Source: Rhodoferax sp. TS-BS-61-7 (GTDB lineage: Bacteria > Pseudomonadota > Gammaproteobacteria > Burkholderiales > Burkholderiaceae_C). Taken from it: a stretch of 64,000 nt of DNA. The position numbers and the translations under genes are program-made. Each line of letters starts with the position of its first letter. The stretch's first letter is position 1. Positions 31,516 through 40,141 of this stretch are shown here, in pieces. The notes below the pieces were generated by a model, which was given only the letters and a program-made list of their open reading frames with translations, had not been told where the DNA came from and made no database searches. The stretch covers positions 496,001 through 560,000 of the forward strand of contig NZ_PTQY01000002.1 of assembly GCF_002943465.1 (NCBI RefSeq), read 5' to 3'.

Positions 31516-33534
31516 TCAGTGGCCGAATTCCTGGCGTGGCCGGGTTTTGTGGAAAGCCATGGGCACGCCCTGCGCGGCCTCCAGCAGTTCTTGGCGGCTC
31601 TGGTTGGCCACACTGGTCTTCATCTTGCCCACCACATGCATCTCGCAGGGTTTGCAGTCAAAGCGCAGGGTAAGTTTTTCCTTGCCGTTGATGAGCTGGA
31701 GTGGCTCGGCCTTCACCTGGCCTTGCACGCCCATCACGCCCTTGGCCTGTTTGGGGCACAGGCTCAGCGAGAAGCGCACACAGTGTTTGGTGATCATCAG
31801 GCTCACTTCGCCAAGTTCTTCCACGGCCTCGTAGGCCGGGGCAATGACCTTCACGCCATGTTTGGCATAAAAGCCGTGGGCGGCCTGGTTGAACACGTTG
31901 GCCAGGTAGCTCAGGGTGCCCTCGGGGTAGGCCACAGGCGGCTCCACCGGTGGGGTGGGCGTCAGGCGCTGGAAGCCTGCTGCGCGGGCACGCTCCAGCG
32001 CTTCCACCGCCTCACGGCGCAGGGGGTTCAACACCGATGCAGGCACAAACAGGCCCTTAGCCCCCGTCACATCTGCGGAAGTTGCTTCAAAAATCGTAGC
32101 GCCCAGTTTGCTGATTTGGGTTCGGTTGCTGGCATCTGCGGCGGCAGGGTCTTTGGCAGGTTCAGGCCTCAGGTCAGTCTGGGCCGTGCCCACGAAGCCG
32201 TCTTCGTCGGTCAGCGTGAGCGCAATGCCCCGCGCCGTCTGCTGCAGGGTGGCCCAGACGCCAATACGCCGGTCGCTGCTTTTTTTGTCCAGCACGCGGG
32301 TCCAGTTCACATCGCGGTTGCGGTTCACCTCCACACCCTTGCGCAGGTCTTTCAGGCCGGGTAGCGGGTCTTTGGGGAAGACGCGCCACAGGCCCTTGGC
32401 TGCGTTCAGGGCCTCTGCGCGGTTGATGGCCAGGCCCACCAGTTCCTTCTGCAGGTCGTAGTAGCACAGGCCATCGCCGTTGCTGAGCGCCTGGTTGCGG
32501 TCGTTCAGTTCCAGCTCCACGCTGTCGGTGTTGACTTTGGTGACAAAACCAATGGTCTGGCCCGGGTTCTTGGGGCTGTCGAAGGCGCCGATGTCAATTT
32601 GGCGGCCCTGCACAAAGTAGTCGGTGAACTCGCGGTTGAAGTTCTGGTTCGGGTCGGGCTCGAAGGTGAACGTGGTGATGCCGCTGCTGCTACGTGCCAA
32701 CGGTTGGTCCGAGTCTTGGCGGTCTTCGATCAGGCGGTCCAGCAGCTTGCGGTAATGGGCGGTGATGTTTTTCACATAACCCATGTCCTTGTAACGGCCC
32801 TCGATCTTGAAGCTGCGGATACCCGCATCCACCAGCGCGGCCAGGTTCTCGCTCTGGTTGTTGTCCTTCATGGATAGCACGTGCTTGTCGTGGGCTACAA
32901 AGCGGCCCTTGTCGTCCACCACCTGATAGGGTAGGCGGCAGGCCTGGCTGCACTCACCCCGGTTGGCGCTGCGGCCGGTGTGGGCGGCGCTGATGTAACA
33001 CTGGCCGCTGTAGGCCACACACAGGGCACCGTGGATGAAAAACTCCAGCGTGCACTTTTCAGGATCAGTGGCGGCGCGGATGGCTGCGATTTGTTGGGTG
33101 GTGAGTTCACGCGCCAGCACGATCTGGGAAAGCCCCACGTCCTGTAGAAAACGCGCTTTTTCAGGCGTGCGGATGTCGGTCTGGGTGCTGGCATGCAGTT
33201 GCAGCGGTGGCATGTCGATGGCCAGCAGGCCCATGTCCTGCACGATCAGGGCATCGACCCCGGCTTCATACAGCTGCCAGGCCTGCTGGCGCGCGGGCTC
33301 CAGCTCGTCATCCCGCAGGATGGTGTTCATGGTGACGAAGATGCGGCTGTTGAAGCGGTGCGCATGGTGCGCCAGTCGCGCGATGTCGGCCACGCTGTTG
33401 TCGGCACTTGACCGTGCGCCAAAACCGGGGCCACCGATGTAGACCGCATCGGCCCCGTGGTTGACGGCTTCGATGCCGATGTCTGCCGTACGTGCAGGTG
33501 CCAAAAGTTCAAGTTGAAAATCTTGCAAAGACAT
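31516..33534 (-). CDS. rlhA: U32 peptidase family protein, 23S rRNA C2501 hydroxylation RlhA type (YdcP)
   Basis: 672-aa U32-family protein. In E. coli, RlhA (YdcP) is needed for 5-hydroxycytidine at 23S rRNA 2501. The barrel domain (about 1-300) opens with LELLAPARTADIGIEAVNHGADAVYIGGPGFGAR and carries the U32 signature ECSQACRLPYQVVDDKG, with cysteines likely for an Fe-S cluster. A DUF3656-like region follows (about 370-460), then a C-terminal U32-like part. Length matches RlhA rather than the shorter TrhP. A family-1 repeat codes for about 478-497. A leaderless-type promoter lies upstream. Confidence 0.8.
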   Translation of the reverse strand: MSLQDFQLELLAPARTADIGIEAVNHGADAVYIGGPGFGARSSADNSVADIARLAHHAHRFNSRIFVTMNTILRDDELEPARQQAWQLYEAGVDALIVQDMGLLAIDMPPLQLHASTQTDIRTPEKARFLQDVGLSQIVLARELTTQQIAAIRAATDPEKCTLEFFIHGALCVAYSGQCYISAAHTGRSANRGECSQACRLPYQVVDDKGRFVAHDKHVLSMKDNNQSENLAALVDAGIRSFKIEGRYKDMGYVKNITAHYRKLLDRLIEDRQDSDQPLARSSSGITTFTFEPDPNQNFNREFTDYFVQGRQIDIGAFDSPKNPGQTIGFVTKVNTDSVELELNDRNQALSNGDGLCYYDLQKELVGLAINRAEALNAAKGLWRVFPKDPLPGLKDLRKGVEVNRNRDVNWTRVLDKKSSDRRIGVWATLQQTARGIALTLTDEDGFVGTAQTDLRPEPAKDPAAADASNRTQISKLGATIFEATSADVTGAKGLFVPASVLNPLRREAVEALERARAAGFQRLTPTPPVEPPVAYPEGTLSYLANVFNQAAHGFYAKHGVKVIAPAYEAVEELGEVSLMITKHCVRFSLSLCPKQAKGVMGVQGQVKAEPLQLINGKEKLTLRFDCKPCEMHVVGKMKTSVANQSRQELLEAAQGVPMAFHKTRPRQEFGH
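32045..32101 (-). repeat. Family-1 dispersed repeat inside rlhA (degenerate)
   Basis: The gene strand reads GCTACGATTTTTGAAGCAAC then TTCCGCAGATGTGACGGGGG then CTAAGGGCCTGTTTGTGCC. Spacing and blocks match the family, although the TTGCGCA core is TTCCGCA. Coded as ATIFEATSADVTGAKGL. Confidence 0.5.
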
Positions 33535-33542
33535 GGCTTGGG

Positions 33543-33548
33543 ATTATC
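33543..33548 (-). promoter_or_regulatory. Putative extended -10 promoter of rlhA (leaderless layout)
   Basis: Minus strand CTGGGATAATCCC, identical to the block before map, with 8 nt (CCCAAGCC) to the ATG and no Shine-Dalgarno sequence. Confidence 0.55.
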
Positions 33549-33587
33549 CCAGCCGCCGATCCCAGGCGGTACACTGCGGCGCTTCCC

Positions 33588-34808
33588 ATGGTCCAAGTTC
33601 CTACACCCACACCCTCTACCCATTGGCCCCGTGTGGCCGTGTTATGGCTCAGCGGCATTTTGGCCGCCATGCAATTTGCCAAAATTGCCGTGGCATTTGT
33701 TGAGTTGCAAAACCACTACGCGGCCACCGCTGCCAGCATGGGCTGGGTGTTGTCCACCGTGGGGATGGTGGGCCTCTTGCTGGGGGTGACCATGGGGCTG
33801 CTGGCCCCGCGCATCGGTTACCGGCGCCTGCTGGTGGGTGGTTTGGGCCTGGGGGCGCTGCTGGCCTTGTCCCAGTCATTCCTGTTGCCCTTGCCCTGGT
33901 TTTGGGCCAGCCGCGTACTCGAAGGGGCCTCGCACCTGGCCGTGGTGGTGGCCGCGCCAACCCTCATGGCCGCCAGCGCCGCGCCGCAGCACCGGGCCAT
34001 TGCGATGGGGCTGTGGAGCACCTTTGTTGGCGTGGCCTTTGCCATTACCGGTGCGGCGGGGCTGCCTTTTATTGACCGTTTTGGGCTTGCAGCCCTGTTC
34101 CAGGTTCATGCGTTGGGCTTGGCGGTGGTGGCTGTGGCGGTCGCGCTACTTTTGCCCGCCGATGTGCTGCGCCAACGCGCACCAGGGGCGCCTACCCAGT
34201 GGCACCTAATGCCCTTGCACCTGCAGGCCCTGCTTCGACAACATGTTCACATCTATACACGCTGGACCACCGCTTTGCCGGGTCTGTGTTTTCTGGGCTA
34301 CACCGGCATGGCGGTAGCGCTGCTGACGTTTTTGCCCCAGCAGGGTGGTGCAGACCGGGTTTGGCTTGCCGCCACCTTGCCGCTGACCGGGGTGGCAGGT
34401 ACGTTTTGCGCCGGCTGGGTGGCGCAGTACTGGTTGTCACCGCTGCGCCTGACGCGCTGGGCTTTTGTCTCGGTCGGAGTGAGCGGCCTAGCCTGGGGTG
34501 TGGGGTTGTGGGCGGGCTGGTGGGTGGCACCGGTGGCGCTGGTGCTCATGTTTGCGGCCGGACTAGCAGGGGGGAGTTCGTTTGCGCTGATTCCTTTTCT
34601 GAACGAGGAGCCCGCCCAGCAGGCCCGCGCCAATGGCGCCGTGGCGCAAATGGGTAACCTGGGCGCTACGCTGGGGCCCCCCTGTTTTGCATTGGCCATC
34701 AGTGGTCTGGGAGGCAGTGGCCTGGCGTTGTGTGTGCTGCTGTGCGCCAGTTTCGGGCTCTCCCTGAGCCTGTGGGGCACGGCCCAGCAGAGGCGTGGCG
34801 CTGCATGA
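33588..34808 (+). CDS. MFS transporter
   Basis: Inner-membrane major facilitator of 406 aa with about 12 hydrophobic segments. The region after TM2 has the MFS motif-A-like LLAPRIGYRRLLVGGLGLGAL (about 66-86). The substrate is unknown; the cyanate/nitrate-type CynX family or a DHA-like exporter are both possible. The ATG at 33588 fits the hydrophobic profile better than the upstream start, which overlaps rlhA. TACACT lies 12 nt upstream as a possible -10. The stop overlaps the next gene as ATGA. Confidence 0.82.
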   Translation: MVQVPTPTPSTHWPRVAVLWLSGILAAMQFAKIAVAFVELQNHYAATAASMGWVLSTVGMVGLLLGVTMGLLAPRIGYRRLLVGGLGLGALLALSQSFLLPLPWFWASRVLEGASHLAVVVAAPTLMAASAAPQHRAIAMGLWSTFVGVAFAITGAAGLPFIDRFGLAALFQVHALGLAVVAVAVALLLPADVLRQRAPGAPTQWHLMPLHLQALLRQHVHIYTRWTTALPGLCFLGYTGMAVALLTFLPQQGGADRVWLAATLPLTGVAGTFCAGWVAQYWLSPLRLTRWAFVSVGVSGLAWGVGLWAGWWVAPVALVLMFAAGLAGGSSFALIPFLNEEPAQQARANGAVAQMGNLGATLGPPCFALAISGLGGSGLALCVLLCASFGLSLSLWGTAQQRRGAA

Positions 34809-35530
34809 AGCCTTTGCGCCACGCCAGTGTTGACGTGCTGCGCGGCGTGGCCATGCTGTGGATGACGGTTTATCACTTCTGTTTTGACCTGCAAAACGCG
34901 GGTTTGATACAGCAAAACTTTTACACCGATCCGGTGTGGACATGGCAGCGCACTTTCATTCTGAGCCTGTTTTTGTTGTGCGCCGGGGCCGGGCAGGCGC
35001 TGGCCGGCCAACAAGGCCAGCGCTGGCCCCAGTTCTGGCGACGCTGGGGGCAAATTGCCCTGTGTGCGCTGCTGGTCACGGCGGGTTCTGCGCTCATGTT
35101 TCCCAACAGCTACATCTACTTTGGCGTACTGCACGGCATGGCTGTGATGCTGCTGATCGCGCGCCTTACCGTGCACTGGGGCCGCTGGCTCTGGTGGCTG
35201 GGGGCGCTGGCAATTGCTATGCAATACATAGCTGCTCGCGCAATGGATACGGGCTGGTTGGCCACTTTCTTTAATGAAACACCGCTCAACTGGTTGGGCT
35301 TGATCAACACCAAACCCATCACCGAGGACTATGTTCCGCTGGTCCCATGGATGGGTGTCATGTGGTGGGGCGTGGCCGCCACCCAGTGGTGGCTGCGCCG
35401 GCGGTTAGCTGGCCCGGCCTGGGTGCCTGGGCCAGCCCTGCGTCCGCTGGCCTGGCTGGGAGCCTGGAGCCTGAGTTACTACATGCTGCACCAGCCGGTG
35501 CTGCTGGCACTGCTGTGGCTCGCCGCCTAA
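34805..35530 (+). CDS. DUF1624 / heparan-alpha-glucosaminide N-acetyltransferase-like membrane protein
   Basis: 241-aa protein with about seven transmembrane helices. The N-terminus RHASVDVLRGVAMLWMTVYHFCFDL (about 5-29) is diagnostic for DUF1624 (D-x-x-R-G, followed by a conserved H in YHFCFDL), a relative of acyltransferase membrane families. Substrate unknown. The start at 34805 overlaps the MFS stop (ATGA), so the pair is coupled. A family-1 repeat codes for about 137-152 in a helix. The end overlaps convergent fliA by 4 bp. Confidence 0.82.
   Translation: MKPLRHASVDVLRGVAMLWMTVYHFCFDLQNAGLIQQNFYTDPVWTWQRTFILSLFLLCAGAGQALAGQQGQRWPQFWRRWGQIALCALLVTAGSALMFPNSYIYFGVLHGMAVMLLIARLTVHWGRWLWWLGALAIAMQYIAARAMDTGWLATFFNETPLNWLGLINTKPITEDYVPLVPWMGVMWWGVAATQWWLRRRLAGPAWVPGPALRPLAWLGAWSLSYYMLHQPVLLALLWLAA
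35215..35258 (+). repeat. Family-1 dispersed repeat inside the DUF1624 gene
   Basis: GCTATGCAATACATAGCTGC then TCGCGCAATGGATACGGGCT. Sense orientation, coded as AIAMQYIAARAMDTG. The right half of the repeat is not recognisable. Confidence 0.65.
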
Positions 35531-36288
35531 CGTACCGCCCGGCGCGGCTGTAGCAGTTGCTGGTTTTGCTCGGCGTCCAGCAGCTGCGCGCGCAAGCCGG
35601 CGATGGCGCTGGCGTGGAGTTGGGAGACACGGGATTCGCTCAGGCCCATCCGCGTACCGATCTCGTGCATCTTGTGCTCCTCCACGTAATACAGGTTGAG
35701 TAATTCCTGCATCTGCGCATTAAGTGCCCGCAGGCTGCTGGCCAGTGCCTTGCGAAACACCGAGCGTTCCAGCAGCACCAGCGGGTCGGTATCGCTGCCT
35801 GCACATTGCTCCAGGTAGCCGTGCATGTCGGCGTTTTCGGCCAGGTCGTCCAGCGAAACCAGCAAATACCCATGCGCTTGCTGCAGCAGCTGGCGGTAGT
35901 CCTCCAGCGCCATGTCCATGGCTTGGGCCACTTCGCCTTCGGCTGGGGCACGCCCCAATTGGTGGCCTAGCTGCTGCAGGGTTTGCTCTACCAGCCGCAT
36001 GCTGCGGCGTACCTGGCGGGTGGCGGGGTCCAGGGCCCGCAGGCCGTCGATCATCGCCCCGCGGGCGCGCTGGGCCAGGTAATGCTCAAACTCCGCCCCA
36101 GATGTCTCCCGCGTGGTGCGGATGATGGCGTCAATCAGCCCCAGCATGCCGTCCTGCACCAGATCGTCCGTCAGCACATTGGGCGGCATGTTGTGGGCCA
36201 GGGAGCGCGCAATCTTGCCCACCAGCGGGCTGTGCTGGCGCACCAGCTGCTGGTCGTCCGGGTGGCTAAGGTCGGGTTTGCGGCTCAT
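35527..36288 (-). CDS. fliA: RNA polymerase sigma-28 factor FliA-type
   Basis: Sigma factor of 253 aa that would direct late flagellar and chemotaxis transcription. Region 2 (VGKIARSLAHNMPPNVLTDDLVQDGMLGLIDAI), region 3 (RARGAMIDGLRALDPATRQVRRSMR, highly typical of FliA) and region 4 with the helix-turn-helix HEIGTRMGLSESRVSQLHASAIAGLR are present. The ATG at 36288 was preferred; a TTG at 36303 would add five residues. No flagellar gene is nearby and it is slightly longer than the usual 235-240 aa. It could be the main fliA relocated or a paralogue. Confidence 0.88.
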   Translation of the reverse strand: MSRKPDLSHPDDQQLVRQHSPLVGKIARSLAHNMPPNVLTDDLVQDGMLGLIDAIIRTTRETSGAEFEHYLAQRARGAMIDGLRALDPATRQVRRSMRLVEQTLQQLGHQLGRAPAEGEVAQAMDMALEDYRQLLQQAHGYLLVSLDDLAENADMHGYLEQCAGSDTDPLVLLERSVFRKALASSLRALNAQMQELLNLYYVEEHKMHEIGTRMGLSESRVSQLHASAIAGLRAQLLDAEQNQQLLQPRRAVR

Positions 36289-36307
36289 AAAAACGACGGG
36301 CAAAGAA

Positions 36308-36331
36308 AAAGCGCGGCCGGGGCCGCGCTTT
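36308..36331 (-). terminator. Terminator downstream of ppiC
   Basis: Perfect inverted repeat AAAGCGCGGCC/GGCCGCGCTTT followed on the minus strand by a TTC-interrupted T stretch. It lies just after ppiC and before fliA, so it should separate the two transcripts. Confidence 0.75.
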
Positions 36332-36362
36332 GACTGTAATGCTTCGCAGAAAGCCCGGGGAA

Positions 36363-37145
36363 TTATTCCACCTTGGCTTTGGCGCGCAGGTCTTCCTGGA
36401 ACTTGCCCATCTTCTGCTGGGTCAGCTGTTGGGCGATCTGGGGCTTCACGTCCTCAAGCTTGGGCAACTGGGGATCGCGGATGTCTTCGAGACGAATGAT
36501 GTGATAACCAAACTGGGTCTTCACCGGGGTCTCGGTGGTTTTGCCCTTGGCCAAAGCTACCAATGCGTCCGAGAACTCTTTCACGTAGTTGCTGGGGTTG
36601 GCCCAATCCAGGTCACCGCCATTGGCGCCGGAGCCGGGGTCCTTGGACTCTTTCTTGGCGATGTCTTCAAACTTGCCGCCCTTTTTCAGCTTGGCAATGA
36701 TGGCCTTGGCCTGATCTTCTTTTTCGACCAAGATGTGGCGGGCGCGGTATTCCTTGCCAGCGTTGGTCGCGGCAAACTTGTCGTACTCGGCCTTGATTTC
36801 TTCATCGGTCACCGGGTTCTTCTTCTGGAAGTCAGCAAACAGTTCCCGAATCAGGATGGACTGGCGGGTCAGTTCCAACTGGTTCTTGTAGTCCTCGGTG
36901 GCGTCCAGGCCGCGGGCCTGGGCTTCCTGCACGAAGATTTCGCGGGCGATGATTTCTTCCTTCAGCTGGCCTTGCATTTCGGGCGTCACGGGACGGCCGG
37001 AGCGCTTCACCTGTTCGGCCAAGGCATCCACGCGGGACTTGGGAACGGCTTTGCCGTTCACGATGGCGATGTTCTGGGCCATGGCGACCGAGGCGGCGCT
37101 CAGCAGCGCAGCGGCGGCCAGGGCGGTCAAAATGTGCTTCTTCAT
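36363..37145 (-). CDS. Peptidylprolyl isomerase, parvulin (PpiC/SurA-like), periplasmic
   Basis: 260-aa secreted foldase. Signal peptide MKKHILTALAAAALLSAASVAMA (cleavage about 23). An N-terminal chaperone-like helical region (about 30-125) is followed by a parvulin domain (about 133-225: YRARHILVEKEDQAKAIIAKLKKGGKFEDIAK, SGANGGDLDW, FGYHIIRLEDI). The ATG at 37145 is preceded by AAGGAAACGGT; a longer upstream frame overlaps bolA and lacks a signal sequence. It is last in the msrB-yciB-bolA-ppiC set. Similar proteins help outer-membrane protein folding. Confidence 0.93.
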   Translation of the reverse strand: MKKHILTALAAAALLSAASVAMAQNIAIVNGKAVPKSRVDALAEQVKRSGRPVTPEMQGQLKEEIIAREIFVQEAQARGLDATEDYKNQLELTRQSILIRELFADFQKKNPVTDEEIKAEYDKFAATNAGKEYRARHILVEKEDQAKAIIAKLKKGGKFEDIAKKESKDPGSGANGGDLDWANPSNYVKEFSDALVALAKGKTTETPVKTQFGYHIIRLEDIRDPQLPKLEDVKPQIAQQLTQQKMGKFQEDLRAKAKVE

Positions 37146-37170
37146 ACCGTTTCCTTCAGGGATACTTTTA

Positions 37171-37464
37171 TCAAGTGGGGGTGCTGCCAGAGGGCGAGTC
37201 TTCGGCCTCAATGGCCAGGGCATGCAAGCCCTGATCAATGAAATCTTGCAGCGCATCATACACAAGGCGATGGCGCGCCACACGGCTCTTACCTGTAAAC
37301 AATTGTGAAGCGATACGCACCCGAAAGTGGGTACCAAAACCCGTGTCATTGGCACCTACATGGCCGGCGTGTTGGTAGCTTTCGTCCAGCACTTCCAGGC
37401 GGCTAGGGGCCAGCCGTTCTTGCAGGCGAATCTGCAGGTTGGCGGCGGTGGGGGTGGCGGTCAT
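37171..37464 (-). CDS. BolA family protein
   Basis: 97-aa stress-response/iron-homeostasis protein of the BolA fold, which usually binds a Fe-S cluster with a monothiol glutaredoxin. The core is [35 protein letters not shown], then [26 protein letters not shown], with the conserved His and the loop with H-x-x-x-H. The start ATG overlaps the yciB stop (ATGA). Confidence 0.92.
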   Translation of the reverse strand: MTATPTAANLQIRLQERLAPSRLEVLDESYQHAGHVGANDTGFGTHFRVRIASQLFTGKSRVARHRLVYDALQDFIDQGLHALAIEAEDSPSGSTPT

Positions 37465-38015
37465 GGTGCGGGTTTGTCCTGGGATGCTTCGTCCCCCTTG
37501 AGATAGGGCGAAATGTACAGCCCCTGCCCAATGATGAACACCAGCGGAAACACATAACCCCAGAGCTTGAAGTTCACCCAGGTCTCGGTGCTGTAGTACA
37601 GCACCACATAGGCATTGATGGCCGCCATGAACAAGGTATAGACAATCCACGCCACATTGAGCTTGTGCCAGATGCTATCGGGCAGCTCCAGCTGGCTGCC
37701 CAGCAGCAGCTTGAGGAAGTTTTTCTTCAGGCCCCAGACGGCCACCGCCAGGGCAATGCCCATGACGGTGTACAGCACCGTGGGCTTCCACTTGATGAAG
37801 CGGTCGTCGTGCAGCGCCAAGGTCATGGCGCCAAAGCCCAAAATCAGCACCAGTGTGATCTTGTGCATGACTTGGAGCTTGCGGTCCATGCCGTAAATCA
37901 CGGCCATCTGCAACACGGTGGCACCCATGAGCACGGCAGTACCCACGTAGATGTCGTAAAACTTGTAGGCGCCGACGAACAGCAGGATGGGGAAAAAGTC
38001 GAGGAAGGTTTTCAT
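37461..38015 (-). CDS. yciB: Septation protein A / inner-membrane-spanning protein YciB
   Basis: 184-aa inner-membrane protein, ispZ/YciB family, involved in septation and envelope integrity. Opening [34 protein letters not shown] and the [11 protein letters not shown] block are family hallmarks. Five transmembrane segments predicted. Start at 38015 gives [10 protein letters not shown]. Overlaps msrB upstream and bolA downstream, each by ATGA. Confidence 0.96.
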   Translation of the reverse strand: MKTFLDFFPILLFVGAYKFYDIYVGTAVLMGATVLQMAVIYGMDRKLQVMHKITLVLILGFGAMTLALHDDRFIKWKPTVLYTVMGIALAVAVWGLKKNFLKLLLGSQLELPDSIWHKLNVAWIVYTLFMAAINAYVVLYYSTETWVNFKLWGYVFPLVFIIGQGLYISPYLKGDEASQDKPAP

Positions 38016-38419
38016 GCAGGCGTGAAGTGTAGCGATGCCGAGTTCATGCAATAACGCAGGCCGGTGTCGGTGGGGCCGTCATCAAACACATGGCCCAGGT
38101 GCGCGCCGCACTGGCTGCACACGGTTTCCACCCGCCGCATGCCGTGGCTGGTGTCGGTGATTTCCTTAATGGCGCCGGGGACGGCCAGCGAGAAGCTGGG
38201 CCAGCCGCAGTGCGCGTCGAACTTGGTCTCGGAATCAAACAGCGTGTTGCCGCAGCAGATGCAATGGTAGCTGCCATCGGCCCACTGGCGTTCGTACTTG
38301 CCGCTGAACGGGCGCTCGGTGGCGGCGTGGCGCGTCACCTGAAAGGCCGCGGGTTCGGCGCCTTTCTCGGCCAGCAGGGCCTTCCATTCGTCGTCGGTTT
38401 TGGTCACGGGGTACGTCAT
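38012..38419 (-). CDS. msrB: Peptide-methionine (R)-S-oxide reductase MsrB
   Basis: 135-aa repair enzyme for methionine-R-sulfoxide. Two CxxC zinc pairs are seen ([10 protein letters not shown] about 65, and [13 protein letters not shown] about 113), along with the W in DAHCGWPSF and the catalytic Cys in [13 protein letters not shown] near the C-terminus. The ATG at 38419 has AAGGAACCTCT upstream. First gene of a coupled set with yciB, bolA and ppiC. Confidence 0.97.
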   Translation of the reverse strand: MTYPVTKTDDEWKALLAEKGAEPAAFQVTRHAATERPFSGKYERQWADGSYHCICCGNTLFDSETKFDAHCGWPSFSLAVPGAIKEITDTSHGMRRVETVCSQCGAHLGHVFDDGPTDTGLRYCMNSASLHFTPA

Positions 38420-38447
38420 AGAGGTTCCTTGGTTAAGTCTTGTTTTC

Positions 38448-38523
38448 CCGCCGGGCCGTCCCAAGGGGAGACATGCCCCCTTGGGGGACAGCGACCCGCA
38501 GAGCGGTGGAGCGTGGGGGCCAC
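38448..38523 (+). repeat. Family-2 repeat between msrB and selO
   Basis: CGCCGGGCCGTCCCAAGG, then CCCCCTTGGGGGACAGCG, then GTGGAGCGTGGGGGCC. Nearly the same frame of blocks as in the aidB-like gene at 58287. It fills the gap between the two genes and forms a strong CCCCCTTGGGGG hairpin. Confidence 0.82.
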
Positions 38524-38527
38524 ATCC

Positions 38528-40012
38528 TCAGGAGCTGCAGCTGATGGCGATGCTGCCCGCCCAGTCGGGCGGAAAGTCGGCCCAGGCCGCGTGCTCCTCG
38601 TGTTCGTCGAACGGGTGCTCCAAAACTTTCAGCACATCGGCGACCACGGTGAAATCCTTGCGCTTGGCGGCTTGGATGGCCTCTTCGCCCAAATGGTTCC
38701 GCAGCACATACCTGGGGTTGGTTTTAAGCATCAAATCGGCCGCTAGCCCTCGTGGAATATGCGCGAGCAGCTCCGAATACGATAGCAACCAGGCATCAAA
38801 CCCGGTCCGATCCAGAAACAGGTCACGCACCGAGGCGTCATCTGCGCGCTGCTCGCGCGCCCAGTGGCTCAGGCGGCGCCAGAAGATGGTGAAGTCCACC
38901 TTGTCGGCCGCCAGCAATTTCAGAATGTCTTCGATCAGCGGGCGGTGCGCCTCCTGCAGCTCGGCAAAGCCCAGTTTGGCGGCCATGCGTTGGGCAAATG
39001 CCAGCGGGTAAATGGCTTTGAAGGTTTCCAGCGCTGCAATGGCTTGTTCCTGCTCGGCGATCAGTGGCATCAGCGCCTGGCCCAGGCAAAACAGGTTCCA
39101 GTACGCCACATTGGGTTGTTTGTAAAAGGCGTAACGGCCCTGGTGGTCCGAATGGTTGCAGATGTGGCCGGGGTCGTAGGCGTCCATGAACTGGAAGGGG
39201 CCGTAGTCAATCGTCAGCCCCAGGATGCTCATGTTGTCGGTGTTCATCACCCCGTGGCAAAAGCCTACAGACTGCCACTGCGCAACCATTTGCGCGGTGC
39301 GCTCGGTCACCGCGGCCAGCAGGCACACATAGGGGTTGCCGCCCCAGCGCGCATCGGTGCGGCATTCGGGGTAATGGGTGTCGATCACAAAGTCGGCCAG
39401 CACCTTGAGCTGGTCGTGGTGCCCGTGGTGGCAAAAATGCTCGAAGTGGCCAAAGCGGATAAAGCTGGGTGCCAGGCGTGTGACCACGGCCGCGGTCTCC
39501 ATCTCTTCGCGGCGCACCGGCGCGTCCGAACCCGTCACGCACAGCGCACGTGAGGTGGGGATGCCCAGGCCGTGCATGGCTTCGCTCCCCAGGAATTCCC
39601 GAATGCTGCTGCGCAAGACGGCGCGCCCATCGCCCATGCGGGAGAACGGGGTCAGCCCCGCGCCCTTGAGCTGCACCTCCCAGCCCGGCGTTTCGCCCAG
39701 CAGGATGGCTCGGCCATCGCCCAACTGGCCGGCCCACTGTCCAAACTGGTGGCCGCTGTAAACACTGGCCAGTGACAGCCCACCCGCGAGCGGGCGGTTG
39801 CCGGTAAAGGCTTGCAGGGCGTCGTCCGACTGCAGCCACTGCGGCCCCAGGCCCCAGGCCTGCGCGGCGCTGCTGCTGCGGCCCACCCAGTAGGGGGCAG
39901 GCAAGGGGGTGGGGGAGAGTGCGGCGTAAAAGTCATCGCCCAGCGTGGCAAAGCGATTGACCCAGGACAGACCCACCTCCAGTGGGTCGTCCAGATGTGA
40001 CGAAATAGGCAT
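38528..40012 (-). CDS. selO: Protein adenylyltransferase SelO (YdiU)
   Basis: Pseudokinase-fold AMPylator of 494 aa, which transfers AMP to protein Ser/Thr/Tyr in redox homeostasis. The family blocks [64 protein letters not shown] (Lys and Glu of the flipped ATP site) and [26 protein letters not shown] are intact. The C-terminus ends SISCSS-like, with the conserved penultimate Cys found in bacterial SelO. ATG at 40012 preferred; 40030 would add six residues. GACAAT lies 6 nt upstream. A family-1 repeat codes for about 409-429. Confidence 0.94.
   Translation of the reverse strand: MPISSHLDDPLEVGLSWVNRFATLGDDFYAALSPTPLPAPYWVGRSSSAAQAWGLGPQWLQSDDALQAFTGNRPLAGGLSLASVYSGHQFGQWAGQLGDGRAILLGETPGWEVQLKGAGLTPFSRMGDGRAVLRSSIREFLGSEAMHGLGIPTSRALCVTGSDAPVRREEMETAAVVTRLAPSFIRFGHFEHFCHHGHHDQLKVLADFVIDTHYPECRTDARWGGNPYVCLLAAVTERTAQMVAQWQSVGFCHGVMNTDNMSILGLTIDYGPFQFMDAYDPGHICNHSDHQGRYAFYKQPNVAYWNLFCLGQALMPLIAEQEQAIAALETFKAIYPLAFAQRMAAKLGFAELQEAHRPLIEDILKLLAADKVDFTIFWRRLSHWAREQRADDASVRDLFLDRTGFDAWLLSYSELLAHIPRGLAADLMLKTNPRYVLRNHLGEEAIQAAKRKDFTVVADVLKVLEHPFDEHEEHAAWADFPPDWAGSIAISCSS
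38727..38786 (-). repeat. Family-1 dispersed repeat inside selO
   Basis: The gene strand reads GCTATCGTATTCGGAGCTGC then TCGCGCATATTCCACGAGGG then CTAGCGGCCGATTTGATGCT, one of the best-preserved copies. Sense orientation, but read in a different frame from the others: [18 protein letters not shown]. Confidence 0.88.
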
Positions 40013-40141
40013 GGCTGAATTGTCCCGCATATGACTAATGCAGGCCTTTTTCAGGGGCTTGCTGGGATTACCATGCGGCGACGCGTAGGCGACACCCGTC
40101 GCGGCGCGCAGCGATCGTCCAAATAATTACAGAGGTGACCC

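Noticed and set aside
34730..34805. Longer N-terminus for the DUF1624 protein
   Set aside because: The extension overlaps MFS codons and is not membrane-like; the ATG at 34805 gives the family's N-terminal motif and an ATGA overlap.
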